Below, in pieces: positions 8,818-17,821 of a stretch of 56,770 nucleotides of DNA (position 1 is its first letter; every line of letters starts with the position of its first letter). The stretch lies in assembly GCA_012840015.1 (NCBI GenBank), contig DUMF01000001.1:1-56770 (forward strand), in the 5' to 3' direction. This DNA comes from Bacillota bacterium. Its GTDB lineage: Bacteria; Bacillota; Sulfobacillia; DUMF01. A model generated the notes under the pieces. That model searched no databases. It had not been told where the DNA came from and saw nothing but the letters and a program-made list of their open reading frames with translations. The position numbers were made by a program, and so were the translations under genes.

Positions 8818-9459
8818 ATGTCTCGTTCCATTCCTGTTTCTTCCCCTGACCTCGCTAGTCAGGACATACTCACTGACTACAAGCTGTCTCATCTCAAAAT
8901 CCGTAAAGCAGTTCCCGGAGACGTAGAAGGAATAATTAAAGTGGCTGCAAGCGTCGGGAAGTCAACCAAAGACCCAGAAATCGGTTTTCTCGTAAGTGAC
9001 TACAGTTCCAATAAACTCGTGCACACTTTCAAACTGAAAAGGCAGTTCAACAACGTTGACTACTTTTATGTGGCCGAAACGCTTGGCGAAATCGTCGGCT
9101 TCCTACAGGCTTATTCGAAGCAAAAATGGTTAGAAGAGAACCCGTTCTGGCTCTCTGAAGTGTACTGGAAGCCAGGATACGCCCACATTAAAAATAGCGA
9201 TTTTGCCGTCATTGAGAAGACTGCTGTAATAGCTCCACTAACGGGTTACGGCATCGGGAGTAGGCTTTACGAAGTTCTGTTCCAGGCGTTAAGGAAAGAC
9301 GGGCTTAGTGGCGTCATCGCGGAGACGGTGGTGTCTCCGTTACCCAATCTCGCTTCTTTGAGGTTCAGAGTCAAACAACGTTATGAGCTCGTAGGGATAA
9401 GGTATGAGCGAGTTAGAGATGAAATGCTTACTGATCTGGTGTACTACAAGAAAGTCTAG
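8818..9459 (+). CDS. GNAT-family N-acetyltransferase under c-di-AMP control
   Basis: A 213-residue protein with a GNAT fold from about residue 25: LKIRKAVPGDVEGIIKVA at the start, the FYVAETLGEIVGFLQAY strand pair near residue 85, the acetyl-CoA loop region VIAPLTGYGIGSRLYEVLF near residue 140, and a C-terminal strand of the RYELVGIRYERV type. The acyl acceptor cannot be told from sequence. It starts at ATG with GAAGGAGGT seven bases upstream. It stands alone between its riboswitch and a terminator, so c-di-AMP control points to a role in osmotic or cell-envelope physiology (inference), for example acetylation of an osmolyte or cell-wall precursor. Confidence 0.8.
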   Translation: MSRSIPVSSPDLASQDILTDYKLSHLKIRKAVPGDVEGIIKVAASVGKSTKDPEIGFLVSDYSSNKLVHTFKLKRQFNNVDYFYVAETLGEIVGFLQAYSKQKWLEENPFWLSEVYWKPGYAHIKNSDFAVIEKTAVIAPLTGYGIGSRLYEVLFQALRKDGLSGVIAETVVSPLPNLASLRFRVKQRYELVGIRYERVRDEMLTDLVYYKKV

Positions 9460-9480
9460 GTCTCCTCTTCTCCGGAGGGC

Positions 9481-9517
9481 GGGCGCGCTGTGCCTGCCAG
9501 CGCGCCCTTTACCTTTT
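9481..9517 (+). terminator. Intrinsic terminator of the GNAT gene
   Basis: A 10-bp perfect GC-rich stem (GGGCGCGCTG/CAGCGCGCCC) with a 7-nt loop, followed by TTTACCTTTT. It starts 21 nt after the GNAT stop. Confidence 0.85.
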
Positions 9518-9663
9518 CCTGGGAGGATTTTGGCTTGCAAGCGTCGAATGCTTTCTCGTGAACTTTACGAGAGAAGCGAAGTCGGCACTATCTTTTCTTT
9601 GCACGGTCATCATATTGTTTAGTCTTCTAGAAGTACTGTTCAGGTGACCTATCCCCCGCCTAA

Positions 9664-10938
9664 TCAGGCAAGCGCCTGTTCAAAATCCCGCAGTATATCT
9701 TCCGTGTCTTCGATGCCGGCGGAAACACGGATCATATCGGGAGTGACCCCTGCCATCTCTTGCTCTTGAGCAGTTAGCTGCTGGTGTGTGGTCGTGGCAG
9801 GTTGGATCACCAGCGTCCGCGCATCCCCCAAGTTCGCTAGGTGCTTCGCCAATCTCAGCCTGTCCACGGTTCTGGCACTCGCATCCTTGCCGCCTTTCAT
9901 ACCGAATGTGAGCATGGCTCCCCCTTTGCCGTTAAAGTATTTCTCACAAAGATCGTGATATGGACTGCCTTTTAGCCCAGGGTAGTTTACCCAACTGACT
10001 TTGGGGTGTGAAGCGAGAAACTCAGCTATGGCCTTGGCGTTAGCACAGTGACGCTCCATCCTGAGGTGCAGCGTTTCCAGCCCTAACAAAAGTAAGAAGG
10101 CATTAAACGGTGCCATACACGCGCCCAGGTCTCGCACGAGTATACTCCGGAGGCGGGCAGCGAAGGGCGCTTCGAAGCGGTCGGTAAAGCGGATGTCGTG
10201 GTAAGCTGGTTCCGGCTCGCAGAACTGCTTGAACCTGCCAGCTTTCCAATCGAAACGGCCCGAATCCACAACTATTCCCCCTATCACCAGGCCGTGGCCT
10301 CCAATGAACTTCGTTGTAGAGTGTATTACTATGTCGGCTCCGAACTCAAAAGGCCGACAAAGATAAGGCGTGGCGAAGGTGCTGTCCAGGACCAGTGGGA
10401 CTCGGTGCTTATGGGCAAGTTTTGCCCAGGCCTCGATGTCCAGGACGTCGAGGCGTGGATTCCCTATAACCTCGGCGTACAGAGCACGCGTGCGCGGAGT
10501 AATGAGCTTTTCCACGTCTTCCACTGCGGTAGTTGGGGCGAATTTCACCTCAATGCCTAGCTTGGGCAGATCGATCGAGAAGAGGGTATACGTCCCCCCG
10601 TAGAGGTTCGGCGAAGATATGATTTCGTCGCCAGCAGAAGCAAGGTTCAAAATGGTAGAGAATATGGCAGCCATACCGGAAGACAGGGCAACGGCAGCCT
10701 TACCCCCTTCGAGGGCGGCCATGCGCTTTTCGAACACTTCAACCGTTGGGTTGCTAATCCGCGAATATATGTGCCCCTCTTCATCCAGATTGAACAGCGC
10801 CGCAGCGTGCCGGCCGTCCTTAAACACATATGCAGCCGTCTGGTAAATGGGCACTGTGGCTGCACCTGCTACGTCTGAGCTCGCATCGTAACCAGCATGC
10901 ACACACAGGGTGCCAAGCCCTTTTACTAAATCGTTCAC
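9664..10938 (-). CDS. metY: O-acetylhomoserine sulfhydrylase
   Basis: PLP enzyme of the Cys/Met-metabolism (gamma) family that makes homocysteine from O-acetylhomoserine and sulfide in methionine synthesis; 424 residues. Seen: TLCVHAGYD near the N-terminus, YSRISNPTVEVFEKRMAALE near residue 60, SSGMAAIFS, and the PLP lysine in STTKFIGGHG near residue 210. The long form with a 240-260 insertion is typical of MetY rather than MetB or MetC. It overlaps metX by 4 nt (ATGA), indicating translational coupling, and shares its SAM-I riboswitch. Confidence 0.95.
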   Translation of the reverse strand: MNDLVKGLGTLCVHAGYDASSDVAGAATVPIYQTAAYVFKDGRHAAALFNLDEEGHIYSRISNPTVEVFEKRMAALEGGKAAVALSSGMAAIFSTILNLASAGDEIISSPNLYGGTYTLFSIDLPKLGIEVKFAPTTAVEDVEKLITPRTRALYAEVIGNPRLDVLDIEAWAKLAHKHRVPLVLDSTFATPYLCRPFEFGADIVIHSTTKFIGGHGLVIGGIVVDSGRFDWKAGRFKQFCEPEPAYHDIRFTDRFEAPFAARLRSILVRDLGACMAPFNAFLLLLGLETLHLRMERHCANAKAIAEFLASHPKVSWVNYPGLKGSPYHDLCEKYFNGKGGAMLTFGMKGGKDASARTVDRLRLAKHLANLGDARTLVIQPATTTHQQLTAQEQEMAGVTPDMIRVSAGIEDTEDILRDFEQALA

Positions 10939-12095
10939 ATCAGACCACCCTTTCTCATGAAATCCTCAATTATCTCGCTCATTGGCTTGGTATCTAATAG
11001 GAAAGCGTCATGTCCATGAGGAGACCGGAGTAGAGCAAAATGAGCGTCCACACCAACCGACTGCGCCTTCCGGTAAAGATTAGCGATCAACGAAGCAGGA
11101 TACAGTATGTCGGAGGATATGCCTACAAGCAGAAGCCTCGCCTTGATCTGTCGTAGCGCCCCCAACATGCCTCCCCGACCTTCGCCGATGTCGAACAAGT
11201 CCATGGCCCTCGTCAGGTAAATGTAGCTGTTGGCGTCAAACCTTTTGACTATTTTCTCCGCCTGGTGGTGCAAGTACTTCTCAACCTGGAAGACTGGATC
11301 ACCCTTGTAACCTGCCCATGCGAGCCCATCCGGGAGCCCTGGTACCCTCTCCCTTCCAAATCTCATGTCCATGGACAGGTGGCTATGATAAGTAATCATT
11401 CCCACCATCCGCGCTAGGCCAAGCCCCAGCCTCGGAGCGTCATCCGGTGAATACCATCCATCCCGCCAGGCCGGATCCAGCATTATGGCGCGGCGCATCA
11501 CCTCGTTGAACGCTATCGCCTGTGACTGTTGTGCACCTGGAGCCGCGATGGCAATAACGTTATCCACGAAATCGCCTGCCATAACCGCCCATTCCAGGGC
11601 CTGCATACCCCCCATGGAACCGCCAGCAACGAGTCTCAAGCGCCGTATACCCAGCCTCTGCAGCAGGAGTCTTTCCGCCCTCACCATATCCCTTATTGTG
11701 ATCGGCGGAAACCTCATGGCATAGGGACGCCCATCCTTTGGATGGGGAGAACATGGGCCAGTGCTGCCGCTGCACCCCCCCAGCACGTTCGAGCAAACCA
11801 CATAATACTTCCTCGTGTCGATTGCCTTTCCGGGCCCGACTATATCCTCCCACCAGCCCGCCCTTAGAGAATCGCCACGAGTGACGTGCGAATCACCGGT
11901 AAGAGCGTGGGCAATCAGCACCGCATTTGAACCGTCAGGCGCAAGCTCCCCAAAGGTCTCGTAGGCGATTACGATCTTGCCCAGGTTCTTACCACAGTCC
12001 AGACGTAAGGCAGGCTTACCGATAATCTCTTCAAACCTTACCTCTACCTTAGCTGTCTGTTCCCACGGAACCAACCTTTCTTGGTCGACCGACAT
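10935..12095 (-). CDS. metX: Homoserine O-acetyltransferase
   Basis: Alpha/beta-hydrolase-fold acyltransferase that acetylates homoserine, the first committed step to methionine; 386 residues. Seen: ALTGDSHV near residue 63, NVLGGCSGSTGP near residue 105, the nucleophile elbow GGSMGGMQALEWA near residue 155, and the terminal catalytic histidine in SPHGHDAFLLD. The ATG has GGAGG seven bases upstream. It is the first gene of metXY. Some MetX-fold enzymes use succinyl-CoA; the paired O-acetyl-type MetY favours acetyl (inference). Confidence 0.95.
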   Translation of the reverse strand: MSVDQERLVPWEQTAKVEVRFEEIIGKPALRLDCGKNLGKIVIAYETFGELAPDGSNAVLIAHALTGDSHVTRGDSLRAGWWEDIVGPGKAIDTRKYYVVCSNVLGGCSGSTGPCSPHPKDGRPYAMRFPPITIRDMVRAERLLLQRLGIRRLRLVAGGSMGGMQALEWAVMAGDFVDNVIAIAAPGAQQSQAIAFNEVMRRAIMLDPAWRDGWYSPDDAPRLGLGLARMVGMITYHSHLSMDMRFGRERVPGLPDGLAWAGYKGDPVFQVEKYLHHQAEKIVKRFDANSYIYLTRAMDLFDIGEGRGGMLGALRQIKARLLLVGISSDILYPASLIANLYRKAQSVGVDAHFALLRSPHGHDAFLLDTKPMSEIIEDFMRKGGLM

Positions 12096-12111
12096 AGCAA
12101 ACCTCCGCGAG

Positions 12112-12145
12112 AAAACTAAGATCCCCTTCCTGAAAGAAGGGGATC
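12112..12145 (-). terminator. Expression-platform terminator of the SAM-I riboswitch
   Basis: A 10-bp perfect stem (GATCCCCTTC/GAAGGGGATC) with a 6-nt loop, followed by TTAGTTTT on the minus strand. It lies between the SAM-I aptamer and the metX start. Confidence 0.9.
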
Positions 12146-12155
12146 CTTTGGCTCC

Positions 12156-12259
12156 CTCTTATCTCCCAGGAATTCTCCTGCAGGATTTGGCACCCTTCCG
12201 GCGATACCGGCGGTTGCCGGGCTTCATTGGGCCAGTCCCTCCGCCTCTCTCGATAAGAG
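12156..12259 (-). promoter_or_regulatory. SAM-I (S-box) riboswitch
   Basis: P1 pairs CTCTTATC (12252-12259) with GATAAGAG (12156-12163). In order between them are GAGAGGCGGAGGGACTGGCC, ATGAAGCCCGGCAACC, GAAGGGTGCCAAATCC and CAGG, the hallmark S-box blocks. High SAM should stabilise the aptamer, form the downstream terminator and switch metXY off. Confidence 0.97.
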
Positions 12260-12279
12260 CTCAGTATTTGGTTACAAGT

Positions 12280-12308
12280 ACTATAACCCTGACCACTTGG
12301 CGTGTCAA
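12280..12308 (-). promoter_or_regulatory. Sigma-A promoter of SAM-I-metXY
   Basis: The -35 is TTGACA at 12303-12308, the -10 is TATAGT at 12280-12285, and the spacer is 17 nt. The -35 hexamer contains the stop codon of spmB (the TGA at 12305-12307), so the two units abut completely. Confidence 0.85.
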
Positions 12309-12844
12309 TGCCCAAATATCATGGCTACTACAGCCACGGTCACCAAGAAACTCACCCAGTCGGTTATCAGCCCTGCTGCAACGGTATGACGGACTTTCCT
12401 TATTCCGACTGCCCCCAGGTAGACGGTTACAATATACAGCGTTGTAGAGGTGCCTCCCTGGAACACCGAGGCCACACGCCCAACGAACGAGTCTGGTCCG
12501 TGGGCTTTTAGGATTTCCGACATGACGCCCGTGGACCCGCTGCCCGAAAGAGACCTCGTGATTATGTGTGGTATGACGTCCGGCGTCACTCCCAGTGCGC
12601 TGGTGACTGGTGCAAACAACTTAGACAGGTACGGCAATACTCCACAGGTCCTAAATACGCCTATTGCGACGAAAATCCCTACGAGGTACGGTATGATCCT
12701 AACGACGGTATCGAAGCCCTCCTTTGCACCTTCGATAAAAAGAGCATATATATCAACTTTTTTGTAGAGTCCGTAACAGAGGATTATCGCGACAAGGATC
12801 GGAACGAACCACGTGGAAAACACGTCGATTGCGTTCGCGAACAT
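12305..12844 (-). CDS. spmB: Spore maturation protein B
   Basis: An integral membrane protein of the nucleoside-recognition (Gate) domain family, needed together with SpmA for spore-core dehydration in Bacillus; 179 residues. Seen: several hydrophobic spans starting at residue 12, the conserved VVRIIPYLVGIFVAIG, and SLSGSGSTGVMSEILKAHGP near residue 95. It follows spmA by 26 nt. Its stop codon lies inside the -35 of the metXY promoter. The gene supports sporulation capacity of the organism. Confidence 0.92.
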   Translation of the reverse strand: MFANAIDVFSTWFVPILVAIILCYGLYKKVDIYALFIEGAKEGFDTVVRIIPYLVGIFVAIGVFRTCGVLPYLSKLFAPVTSALGVTPDVIPHIITRSLSGSGSTGVMSEILKAHGPDSFVGRVASVFQGGTSTTLYIVTVYLGAVGIRKVRHTVAAGLITDWVSFLVTVAVVAMIFGH

Positions 12845-12870
12845 TCTCTTCCTCCCCTTTCAGACTCCAG

Positions 12871-13461
12871 TTACTGGCCTATCTTATAGGCCTTCCAGTT
12901 TTGCATCCATTTGACCAACGCCACGTTCAGTATCGTCGAAATGGTGGTGACAATTATCGTGGGCCCTATTATCTCGCTGGGGTTTGCAGATTTAGCAGCC
13001 ACACGTGCGGCCAACACTGTTGGCACCACCAGGGCGATATTCGACGTCAAGATAGCGGTATATACCGCCTGGGAGTCGGAGACTGTATCGGGGTGCGGAT
13101 TGTACTCCTGCATGTCCTTCAAGGCCTTGATGCACATCGGAGTGCTGGCATCGAGAAGACCAAGCATTACCGCTGCCAGCGAAAGAGCAATCGAGCTCTG
13201 GGCCGGACTATCCTTCGGTATGTCTGGGAACAGCCTCCGAGTGATAGGCCAGATGGCCTTTGCCAGCAGGTCTGCAAGGCCCGACTTCTCTGCGATCTTC
13301 ATCAGGCCGAGCCACAAAGCCATAATCCCTATGAGGCCCAACGCGAAGGAACCTGCGGAAGCAGCTTGCTTCAGTATTTCGCCGTTGACTTGAGCCATAT
13401 TGCCCGTGAAGGCGGCAAATATGATTCCTCCGGTGAAAAGCACGAACCAGACCAGTACCAT
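12871..13461 (-). CDS. spmA: Spore maturation protein A
   Basis: Membrane partner of SpmB, 196 residues, the family's usual length. Seen: an N-terminal hydrophobic segment, GFALGLIGIMALWLGLMKI-like second span near residue 37, AVMLGLLDASTPMCIKALK near residue 97 and a final hydrophobic pair. It precedes spmB. The upstream D-aminoacylase ends 24 nt away, so a common transcript with that gene is possible. Confidence 0.92.
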   Translation of the reverse strand: MVLVWFVLFTGGIIFAAFTGNMAQVNGEILKQAASAGSFALGLIGIMALWLGLMKIAEKSGLADLLAKAIWPITRRLFPDIPKDSPAQSSIALSLAAVMLGLLDASTPMCIKALKDMQEYNPHPDTVSDSQAVYTAILTSNIALVVPTVLAARVAAKSANPSEIIGPTIIVTTISTILNVALVKWMQNWKAYKIGQ

Positions 13462-13485
13462 CGGATATTCCTCCCCCGCACAGAA

Positions 13486-15084
13486 TCAGAGTCTTAGAAC
13501 CTTTCCATTCCGTGTGGCGATCTTTCCTCCTTCAAACGTCACCTCCCCGTTCACGATGATGCACTTGATTCCTTCACAATACTGGTGAGGGTTTTCGAAG
13601 CTGGCCATGTCGCTCAGCTCATCCAGGGAGAAAATCGTTAGATCCGCGTAGTTTCCGACCTTGATGAGGCCACGTCTTTCTATCCCGACTCTTTCGGCCG
13701 GCATAGATGTCATTTTGCGTACCGCTCCCTCGAGCGTCAGAGCCTTCTTCTGTTTGACCACCCATTTGATGATTCGTGGGAAAGCACCATAGTTTCTGGG
13801 ATGTGGTCGTCCGTGGCTGAGAGGTCCTTCCGTGCAAAGGATTTTCCCATCTGAGCCGGCCATCGAAAATGGAGCCTTGAATACCTCGACGACGTCTTCT
13901 TCGTTCATCGAAAAACACACGATCATGGTCGACCCCAGGGATTCCAGAGAAATGTCTACCGTGGTCTGTTCAGGAGATTTGCTTCTCGTAGCTGCAATTT
14001 CGGCGATGGACTTACCGACCACTTCTTCAGGGTGTTTTAAGTTCGATGCGGAAGCTACAACCACGTTTTCCCAACCACCGTAGCTGCCCGACCTCTTCGC
14101 AAGGTGCTCCAAAGTTCGCTGGAGGGTAGCCCGATCCTGGAGCTTTCTCTTTGCGACTTCAATGCCACCAGAAATCACATCGGCGGGAAGTAAGGAAGTC
14201 AAGACGGTGTTTATCGCAATGTATGGATAGACGTCAACGGTGATGTCCACACCGCTCTCGCGGGCCTCTGATATGAGTTCAAGAGATCTCTTCACTTTGC
14301 CCCAGTTTGCCTTGCCCATCGACTTCAGGTGTGAAATCTCAACGGATGCTCCGGTCTTCCTGGCGGCATCGATGACCCATTGAACGCTGTCAACGCAGGA
14401 GTTCGCCTCATCCCGCACATGCACCGACACGATCTTGCCTCTCGATGCCGTGGCCTTCATGAGCGTGTAGAGCTCAGAATCTCTTGCGAACGATCCAGGC
14501 GGGTACGCAAGACCTAAGGACAGTCCCACCGCGCCCTCATCCAGAGCCTCCAGCACCAACGCATTCATCTCCGCGAGCTCCTCTACGTTCGCCGCCGACC
14601 TCTCGAACCCTTTTACTGCCAGCCTTACCGCCGAGTGCCCCACGTATGTACCGAAATTGATTGCGGGAGCTGCATCCTCAATGCAATCCAAGAACTCCCC
14701 TGCACCTGTCCAGCTATAGCTCCTTTCGCCCGGGAATATCGAAAGGAATTCCTTGAGCTCCTTCAAGTGGCTTTGGGCTACAGGGAAAAGGGAATAACCA
14801 CAGTTTCCTCCGATTTCGGTGGTTATCCCTTGCCTCAACTTGCTATCGGCACTTGGACAAGACAGGATGGTAGTATCCGAGTGCGTATGTATATCCACGA
14901 AACCGGGAGTCACCACCAGCCCCGCGGCGTCTATCACTCGACAACCCTCGTATTCTGCTTGTTCCCTAGATCCTTCTCTACAGATACCCGAAATGCGGTC
15001 GCCTGTAATGTAAATGTCCCCCGGGTAAGCCTGATTCCCGGACCCATCTACGACGAGTCCGTTTGTCACCACTATACGGTGCAA
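13486..15084 (-). CDS. N-acyl-D-amino-acid deacylase (D-aminoacylase)
   Basis: Zinc amidohydrolase that removes acyl groups from D-amino acids; 532 residues. Seen: the metal motif GFVDIHTHSDTT near residue 63, QGITTEIGGNCG near residue 85, HVRDEANSC near residue 220, EISHLKSMG near residue 247, and a C-terminal beta-sandwich with GNYADLTIFSLDE. The start is TTG with GGAGG eight bases upstream. The family also includes hydantoinase-like enzymes, so the exact substrate is uncertain. Its place beside spore and D-amino-acid genes (alr) suggests D-amino-acid recycling, which is inference. Confidence 0.85.
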   Translation of the reverse strand: MHRIVVTNGLVVDGSGNQAYPGDIYITGDRISGICREGSREQAEYEGCRVIDAAGLVVTPGFVDIHTHSDTTILSCPSADSKLRQGITTEIGGNCGYSLFPVAQSHLKELKEFLSIFPGERSYSWTGAGEFLDCIEDAAPAINFGTYVGHSAVRLAVKGFERSAANVEELAEMNALVLEALDEGAVGLSLGLAYPPGSFARDSELYTLMKATASRGKIVSVHVRDEANSCVDSVQWVIDAARKTGASVEISHLKSMGKANWGKVKRSLELISEARESGVDITVDVYPYIAINTVLTSLLPADVISGGIEVAKRKLQDRATLQRTLEHLAKRSGSYGGWENVVVASASNLKHPEEVVGKSIAEIAATRSKSPEQTTVDISLESLGSTMIVCFSMNEEDVVEVFKAPFSMAGSDGKILCTEGPLSHGRPHPRNYGAFPRIIKWVVKQKKALTLEGAVRKMTSMPAERVGIERRGLIKVGNYADLTIFSLDELSDMASFENPHQYCEGIKCIIVNGEVTFEGGKIATRNGKVLRL

Positions 15085-15189
15085 AACGTTACCCTCCCTT
15101 TGACTAACCTCTATAGGAAGGAATATTCAGTAAATAAAGGACTAATTACTTCTCCAACTAAAGTGGGTAGAACGGACTGAGGAAAAGTA

Positions 15190-16326
15190 TCATTCCACGT
15201 ACACGCGGGTTACTCTGGGGGAAATCGAGGTCAGCACCTCGTAAGGAATGGAATCCAGCAAGGCTGCATGATAATCTGCCGGTAAAGACGGCCCGAGCAA
15301 AACCACGTAGTCTGGCTCTCCGCAGTCGGTAACGTCAACCATGAGGTAATCCATGCAAACCCGGCCGAGTACTGGCGCTCTTAGACCGTTAGCAAGAACG
15401 AAGGCTTTGCCGGAGAGGGACCGCCGGTAACCGTCCGCGTAACCGACTGCCACTGTGGCAACCACTCTAGGAGTAGCAGCCGTGTAAATACCACCGTAAC
15501 TGATCTTATCGCCCGGCTCCACGCGTTTCACCTGGACGACTGCCGCTTTCCAGGTGAGGGCCGGCCGTAACTGAATCAGCGGCTTCGTCTGCTCACAGGG
15601 ATGATATCCGTAAAGCATTATACCGGGGCGTACCAAATCGAAGCGCGACTCAGGATAAAGCAGAGCCGCTGCGCTGCTCGCCGCATGCACCGTGAGCCCG
15701 CCGAGCCCGGCTTTCTCGAGCTGTCGCAGCCCCTGGTAAAACCGGTCAAGTTGCCTCCGTACGGCTTCAGCGTCCTCGGCGCTGGCAAAATGGGTAAACA
15801 CTCCGCTCACTCTGACGTGGCGACAGTAACTGAGCCGCCTTATCAGGCTCTCCAGCTCGAGTCCTGGTTTGACGCCAATGCGGTTCATGCCCGTCTCCAG
15901 CTTCAGGTGTACCTCCGCCACGTGCCCACAGGTCCGTTCAATACGCTCCAACGATTCCAGCGAATGCACCGTCTGTACGACCCGTGCATCCACAAGCTCG
16001 GCTGTTCTTTCCCCCGGGCTTCCCAGGACCAAAACCGGGGTTTCGATGCCCGCATCCCTCAACTCTAGCGCTTCTTCCCCGGTCGCTACCGCGAGCCACC
16101 GAGCACCTGCCTCAATGCAGGCCTTAGCCACAGGTATCGCACCATGGCCATAAGCATTCGCCTTGATTACAGCCATCACGCCTGTGTGCATGCCGACTGA
16201 ATCTACCACCGCCTTGCAGTTATGCCGGATTGCGTTTAAGTTTATCTCCGCCCACGTACGATCCGTTCCGTTTACCGTTCGAGAAGCCCCCTCTCGCTTT
16301 CTCGTTTGACTGAAGTATACGCCCAT
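15190..16326 (-). CDS. alr: Alanine racemase
   Basis: PLP fold-type III racemase that supplies D-alanine for cell wall synthesis; 378 residues. Seen: the PLP lysine in VIKANAYGHG near residue 54, HLKLETGMNRIG near residue 140, the catalytic tyrosine in KISYGGIYTA near residue 265, and GRVCMDYLMVDVT near residue 312. The N-terminus carries about 20 extra residues before TWAEINLNAI. No strong ribosome site is seen at the ATG. It lies 29 nt after spoIIP, probably on the same transcript. In spore-formers a dedicated Alr can sit in the spore coat; this cannot be decided here. Confidence 0.95.
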   Translation of the reverse strand: MGVYFSQTRKREGASRTVNGTDRTWAEINLNAIRHNCKAVVDSVGMHTGVMAVIKANAYGHGAIPVAKACIEAGARWLAVATGEEALELRDAGIETPVLVLGSPGERTAELVDARVVQTVHSLESLERIERTCGHVAEVHLKLETGMNRIGVKPGLELESLIRRLSYCRHVRVSGVFTHFASAEDAEAVRRQLDRFYQGLRQLEKAGLGGLTVHAASSAAALLYPESRFDLVRPGIMLYGYHPCEQTKPLIQLRPALTWKAAVVQVKRVEPGDKISYGGIYTAATPRVVATVAVGYADGYRRSLSGKAFVLANGLRAPVLGRVCMDYLMVDVTDCGEPDYVVLLGPSLPADYHAALLDSIPYEVLTSISPRVTRVYVE

Positions 16327-16355
16327 GACGGTACCACTACAAGTGCGTGCGGGCC

Positions 16356-17429
16356 TTACTCGCCGACTTGTTGCACGAGCATTGCAGCCACATCCGCGAT
16401 GGCAGCAGCTGTCTCCATTTCTTCGTCCAGTGTGTTTTCTACCCCACCGACCTCAAGCAATAAGGCATTGGGTGAATAGTGCTGATTGAAACGGCCCGGT
16501 TTAGGATAGATTCCGAGCGAAAGCCCAGGGTAACGTCCATCCAGCAAGTCCAAGAAACGTTCCGCCAGGGCGTAATTTTCTTTCCACCGCGGATTGTCGG
16601 TCCCGAGTACCACCATTACCCGGGCCATTTTCCTCTTGCCTATTTCGACCGTCGTATGGGAGCGCGGTTGAGAGTCTCTGTGAATGTCCAATATTAGTCT
16701 CACGCTTGGATATTCCTTTACTATCTTGTTCATCGTATATTCCGACCTAGTGTAGGCTCCCAGTTTGCCGCTGGAATCATGGATTTCCGGCGAGTGCAAG
16801 CAGCCGACGGCATATCTGGTCTGAAGGGTCCTTGCAATCTCCCTGCCTACCCGCATTACAGTAATTGACATATCCATAGAGTGAGCATCGTCGGGGTCCT
16901 TGACTGTACCCTTCATCTCCGTAAGGAAAGACTCCATAGCATGGGTGTGATAAATCGCTACGAGCGGGCTCCCGGCCCGCCCTGCCTGAGGCAAGATCTC
17001 GTCTCCAAGCGAAAACAATGCCTTCGGTTCTTCGGCCGAGCGTACAGGACCAGCGTAGGCGCCGGGCTCATAAACATCGAGATGAGGCAAAGTACCCGGT
17101 ATCGTGCCCACGAACAGCTCAATGGGTGAGAGTTGGCCAAGCCCGAAGAGCAACCGGGCCAGGAGAGCACGGAGCGAGATGTCATCTGGCTCGCTCTCGT
17201 CCACCCCTAGCATTGGGACAGATAATCTAAGGCAGGATTTCTGCCAGTCAGGGACCAGGTGAAGTACAGTCATAAAGGCAGGTTCCCCTTCGGTGCTCCG
17301 CTTTTCTGCGAAGGCTGGAATCGCCTCCTCTCTCTCCGGCAAGAAGAGAACGCTGAACACGACTAGTACGGACGCAAGGTAAGCGAGGATCAACCTCGAG
17401 CTTACCCTGCGCAGTCGCCACTTTACCAA
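16356..17429 (-). CDS. spoIIP: Stage II sporulation protein P
   Basis: A membrane-anchored amidase/endopeptidase of the DMP engulfment complex (SpoIID-SpoIIM-SpoIIP) that degrades septal peptidoglycan; 357 residues. Seen: a membrane anchor at about residues 12-32, the zinc-amidase motif IYHTHAMESFL near residue 160, LDIHRDSQPR near residue 245 and FNQHYSPNALLLEVGG near residue 312 followed by NTLDEE. The start is TTG with GGGAGTG eight bases upstream. The gene is a strong marker of endosporulation. Confidence 0.94.
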   Translation of the reverse strand: MVKWRLRRVSSRLILAYLASVLVVFSVLFLPEREEAIPAFAEKRSTEGEPAFMTVLHLVPDWQKSCLRLSVPMLGVDESEPDDISLRALLARLLFGLGQLSPIELFVGTIPGTLPHLDVYEPGAYAGPVRSAEEPKALFSLGDEILPQAGRAGSPLVAIYHTHAMESFLTEMKGTVKDPDDAHSMDMSITVMRVGREIARTLQTRYAVGCLHSPEIHDSSGKLGAYTRSEYTMNKIVKEYPSVRLILDIHRDSQPRSHTTVEIGKRKMARVMVVLGTDNPRWKENYALAERFLDLLDGRYPGLSLGIYPKPGRFNQHYSPNALLLEVGGVENTLDEEMETAAAIADVAAMLVQQVGE

Positions 17430-17494
17430 AATAGATTCACTCCCGTCTACACATGTATATGACGGAAGTAAGGCTTAGAATGTGCCCGTCTCCT

Positions 17495-17821
17495 TCAGCG
17501 AAGCTCCGTAGGTACGAACATGTCGATTACGCCAATTACCACCGAAGCGATCAATGCGCCCAGAATGGAAACCCTCATGGTTGGAACGAGGAATTGAGTG
17601 AGGTATATGACCACTGCTGCGGAAATAAACCCCACGACCCCTCTCGCCTGCGGGGACACTTTCTTGCCCAAGACACTCTCGATCACGAAGCCTATCACGG
17701 CTATAACTATGGCTGCCAACAAAGCGTTCCAGAATCCCAGCAGCCTGAACCCCGGGACGACATACTGCACTACGAGTAGTACTATCGCGGACACAATTAG
17801 CCTGATTACGAAACCCAACAT
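17495..17821 (-). CDS. Phage-holin-4-superfamily (YvlD-like) membrane protein
   Basis: A 108-residue protein with four hydrophobic spans: MLGFVIRLIVSAIVLLVVQ, the segment around GFWNALLAAIVIAVIGFVI, GVVGFISAAVVIYLTQFLVP and ILGALIASVVIGVIDMFVPT. The closing pattern VIGVIDMFVPT is usual in the family. The function is unknown despite the holin name. The ATG has GGAGGTGG nine bases upstream. It lies 65 nt upstream of spoIIP and divergent from lepA. Confidence 0.8.
   Translation of the reverse strand: MLGFVIRLIVSAIVLLVVQYVVPGFRLLGFWNALLAAIVIAVIGFVIESVLGKKVSPQARGVVGFISAAVVIYLTQFLVPTMRVSILGALIASVVIGVIDMFVPTELR

Noticed and set aside
8818-9459. GNAT gene as diaminobutyrate acetyltransferase EctA
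   Set aside because: c-di-AMP control would suit an osmolyte enzyme, but the sequence shows no ectoine-specific motif and no ectB or ectC is nearby.
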